Shown here one piece after another: positions 63,084 through 64,000 of a DNA stretch of 64,000 nt. A program made the translations under genes and the position numbers. The stretch's first letter is position 1. Every line of letters begins with the position of its first letter. The notes under the pieces were generated by a model that was not told where the DNA came from, did not search any database, and saw only the letters and a list, made by a program, of their open reading frames with translations. Origin of the DNA: Saccharofermentans sp. (GTDB lineage Bacteria; Bacillota; Clostridia; Saccharofermentanales; Saccharofermentanaceae); the NCBI GenBank assembly GCA_016292135.1, contig JAEFAZ010000001.1, forward strand, positions 124,001 through 188,000. The letters run 5' to 3'.

Positions 63084-64000
63084 TTGAACTACCGCGAAGG
63101 CTCAGAACATGCTGTTTCGGACAGAGGATATTTCATAGCTGCTGCGATCTGTGCTGTCGTCATGATCGCTGTCGGTATCTGTTTTTATGTCATTACCACG
63201 AGACAGGAAGAGCGTGTGAGCACGATCAACGAGTTCAAGGCCTGCATGGCATCCGGAGATTATTCAGGAGCAATAGTGATCTACAGATCCGTTCAGGATG
63301 ACGTTATCTCCAAGTCTCCGGAAGAGGCAGCCAAGGCTGAGTATGAGCTGAATATGCTCGAGCAGATGGAGACTATAGTCGGTGAGCGAGTTGAGAAGAT
63401 CTGCAGGAACATCCGTTATGAGAGATATGTTCCTTCCTCAGGAGATGTCGAATTCCTTGAGGAGATGCAGGAGATCACGTCATCTCTTGTATCTGCCAAG
63501 TTTAATGAGCTCTGCGAAGAGTTCCTTCTCGGTATTATAGAGAAGCCGGATATCATATTTATCTTCGATCAGCTCTCTCCGATAAGCAATTTCTCCGCAA
63601 CGGCAGGCCCGCTCCTTCGTGAGATCGATTATATAGAGACCGCCAAGGGTGACGTCAGAAATGCCGAAGAGGCTTTTTCGGGCAAGGATTATATCTCTGC
63701 CGTCAAGTCCTACAGGAAAGTGCTTACGGCCTACGAAGGCTTCGTTCATTCCTATTCGGAGAAGAGGATAGACGAGATCAAGGAAGTCATGTATGAACCT
63801 TTGATCGGTGAATGTGAGCATATGCTCGAAAAGTATAAGTTTTATTCTGCCGAGAAGGTCCTGTCGGATATGGCTGAGATCTTCCCTGAAGACGATATCA
63901 TCAACAATGCCCTTCTCGAAGCTACATCGAATACAGTCGAGACGACCGAATACAAGGGCAAGATACCCGTGCTTTGCGTCAGAAACCTTATATGTGATAC
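63084..64000 (+). CDS. Membrane-anchored protein, unknown function (3' truncated by window)
   Basis: An open frame of 305 codons with no stop before the window end. It starts with TTG 63084, seven bases after AGGAG (63073-63077), directly after the topoisomerase A stop. One membrane segment lies at about residues 15-40 (FIAAAICAVVMIAVGICFYV). The next 240 residues are helical and charged, with a repeat-like pattern (GDYSGAIVIYRS, GKDYISAVKSYRK, KFYSAEKVLSDM) as in tetratricopeptide proteins. At the end IPVLCVRNLICD resembles the start of a polysaccharide deacetylase domain (IPVLMYH type), but it is cut off. Function is not assigned. Confidence 0.75.
   Translation, partial: MNYREGSEHAVSDRGYFIAAAICAVVMIAVGICFYVITTRQEERVSTINEFKACMASGDYSGAIVIYRSVQDDVISKSPEEAAKAEYELNMLEQMETIVGERVEKICRNIRYERYVPSSGDVEFLEEMQEITSSLVSAKFNELCEEFLLGIIEKPDIIFIFDQLSPISNFSATAGPLLREIDYIETAKGDVRNAEEAFSGKDYISAVKSYRKVLTAYEGFVHSYSEKRIDEIKEVMYEPLIGECEHMLEKYKFYSAEKVLSDMAEIFPEDDIINNALLEATSNTVETTEYKGKIPVLCVRNLICD

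Overview
The window looks like a chromosomal segment of a strictly anaerobic Bacillota, most likely a Clostridia lineage of gut or rumen type. The grounds are hydrogenase maturation genes of both the [NiFe] and [FeFe] kinds, an Nfn-type transhydrogenase, AGGAGG-type ribosome binding sites, sigma-A promoters and S-layer-homology (SLH) surface proteins. The taxon is inferred from gene content and was not tested. No transposase, integrase, phage gene or CRISPR array was seen, and no gene-free stretch exceeds 300 bases.

Positions 1-8022 hold one tightly packed plus-strand operon: the 3' part of hypF, then hypC, hypD and hypE ([NiFe] cofactor assembly), a small TM1266-type regulator, two nitrogenase-component-1-like genes, hydF and hydE ([FeFe] H-cluster assembly). 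HydG is not in the window. It is followed by a non-coding block with two dyad-symmetric arrays of an 8-fold repeated half-site (8028-8165), a PD-(D/E)XK-like protein and a lipoprotein. Positions 9964-12236 encode the NfnAB pair.

Positions 12264-16491 are the classical ylxM-ffh-rpsP-khpA-rimM-trmD-rplS translation and secretion operon, with a textbook promoter, a probable L19 leader and a strong terminator. Positions 16608-20807 encode an ABC-2 exporter whose last subunit is fused to a CPBP protease. Positions 21016-27130 hold an aminotransferase, purB, a cysteine desulfurase, thiI and an AIR-synthase-like gene.

Positions 27178-50827 are the most unusual part. Seven consecutive plus-strand genes encode secreted surface proteins that share a C-terminal Ig-like (BIG2) domain plus three SLH domains. 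Their N-terminal parts differ: EF-hand/LRR cassettes in the first and last genes, and beta-helix domains with InlB-type, Ig-like, PASTA and 0 to 18 MBG repeats in the five central genes. Five of the junctions carry the same compact element, a terminator hairpin whose right arm and U-tract double as the -35 and spacer of the next promoter. The last junction instead has a 75-nt long hairpin.

Positions 51074-64000 return to housekeeping functions: glyA, rarA, dtd, argJ (the only minus-strand gene), five tRNAs in two clusters (His-Gln-Lys and Gly-Arg), small lipoproteins, a GNAT acetyltransferase, a zinc-ribbon protein, a divergent type IIA topoisomerase pair and a membrane-anchored protein that runs off the end of the window.
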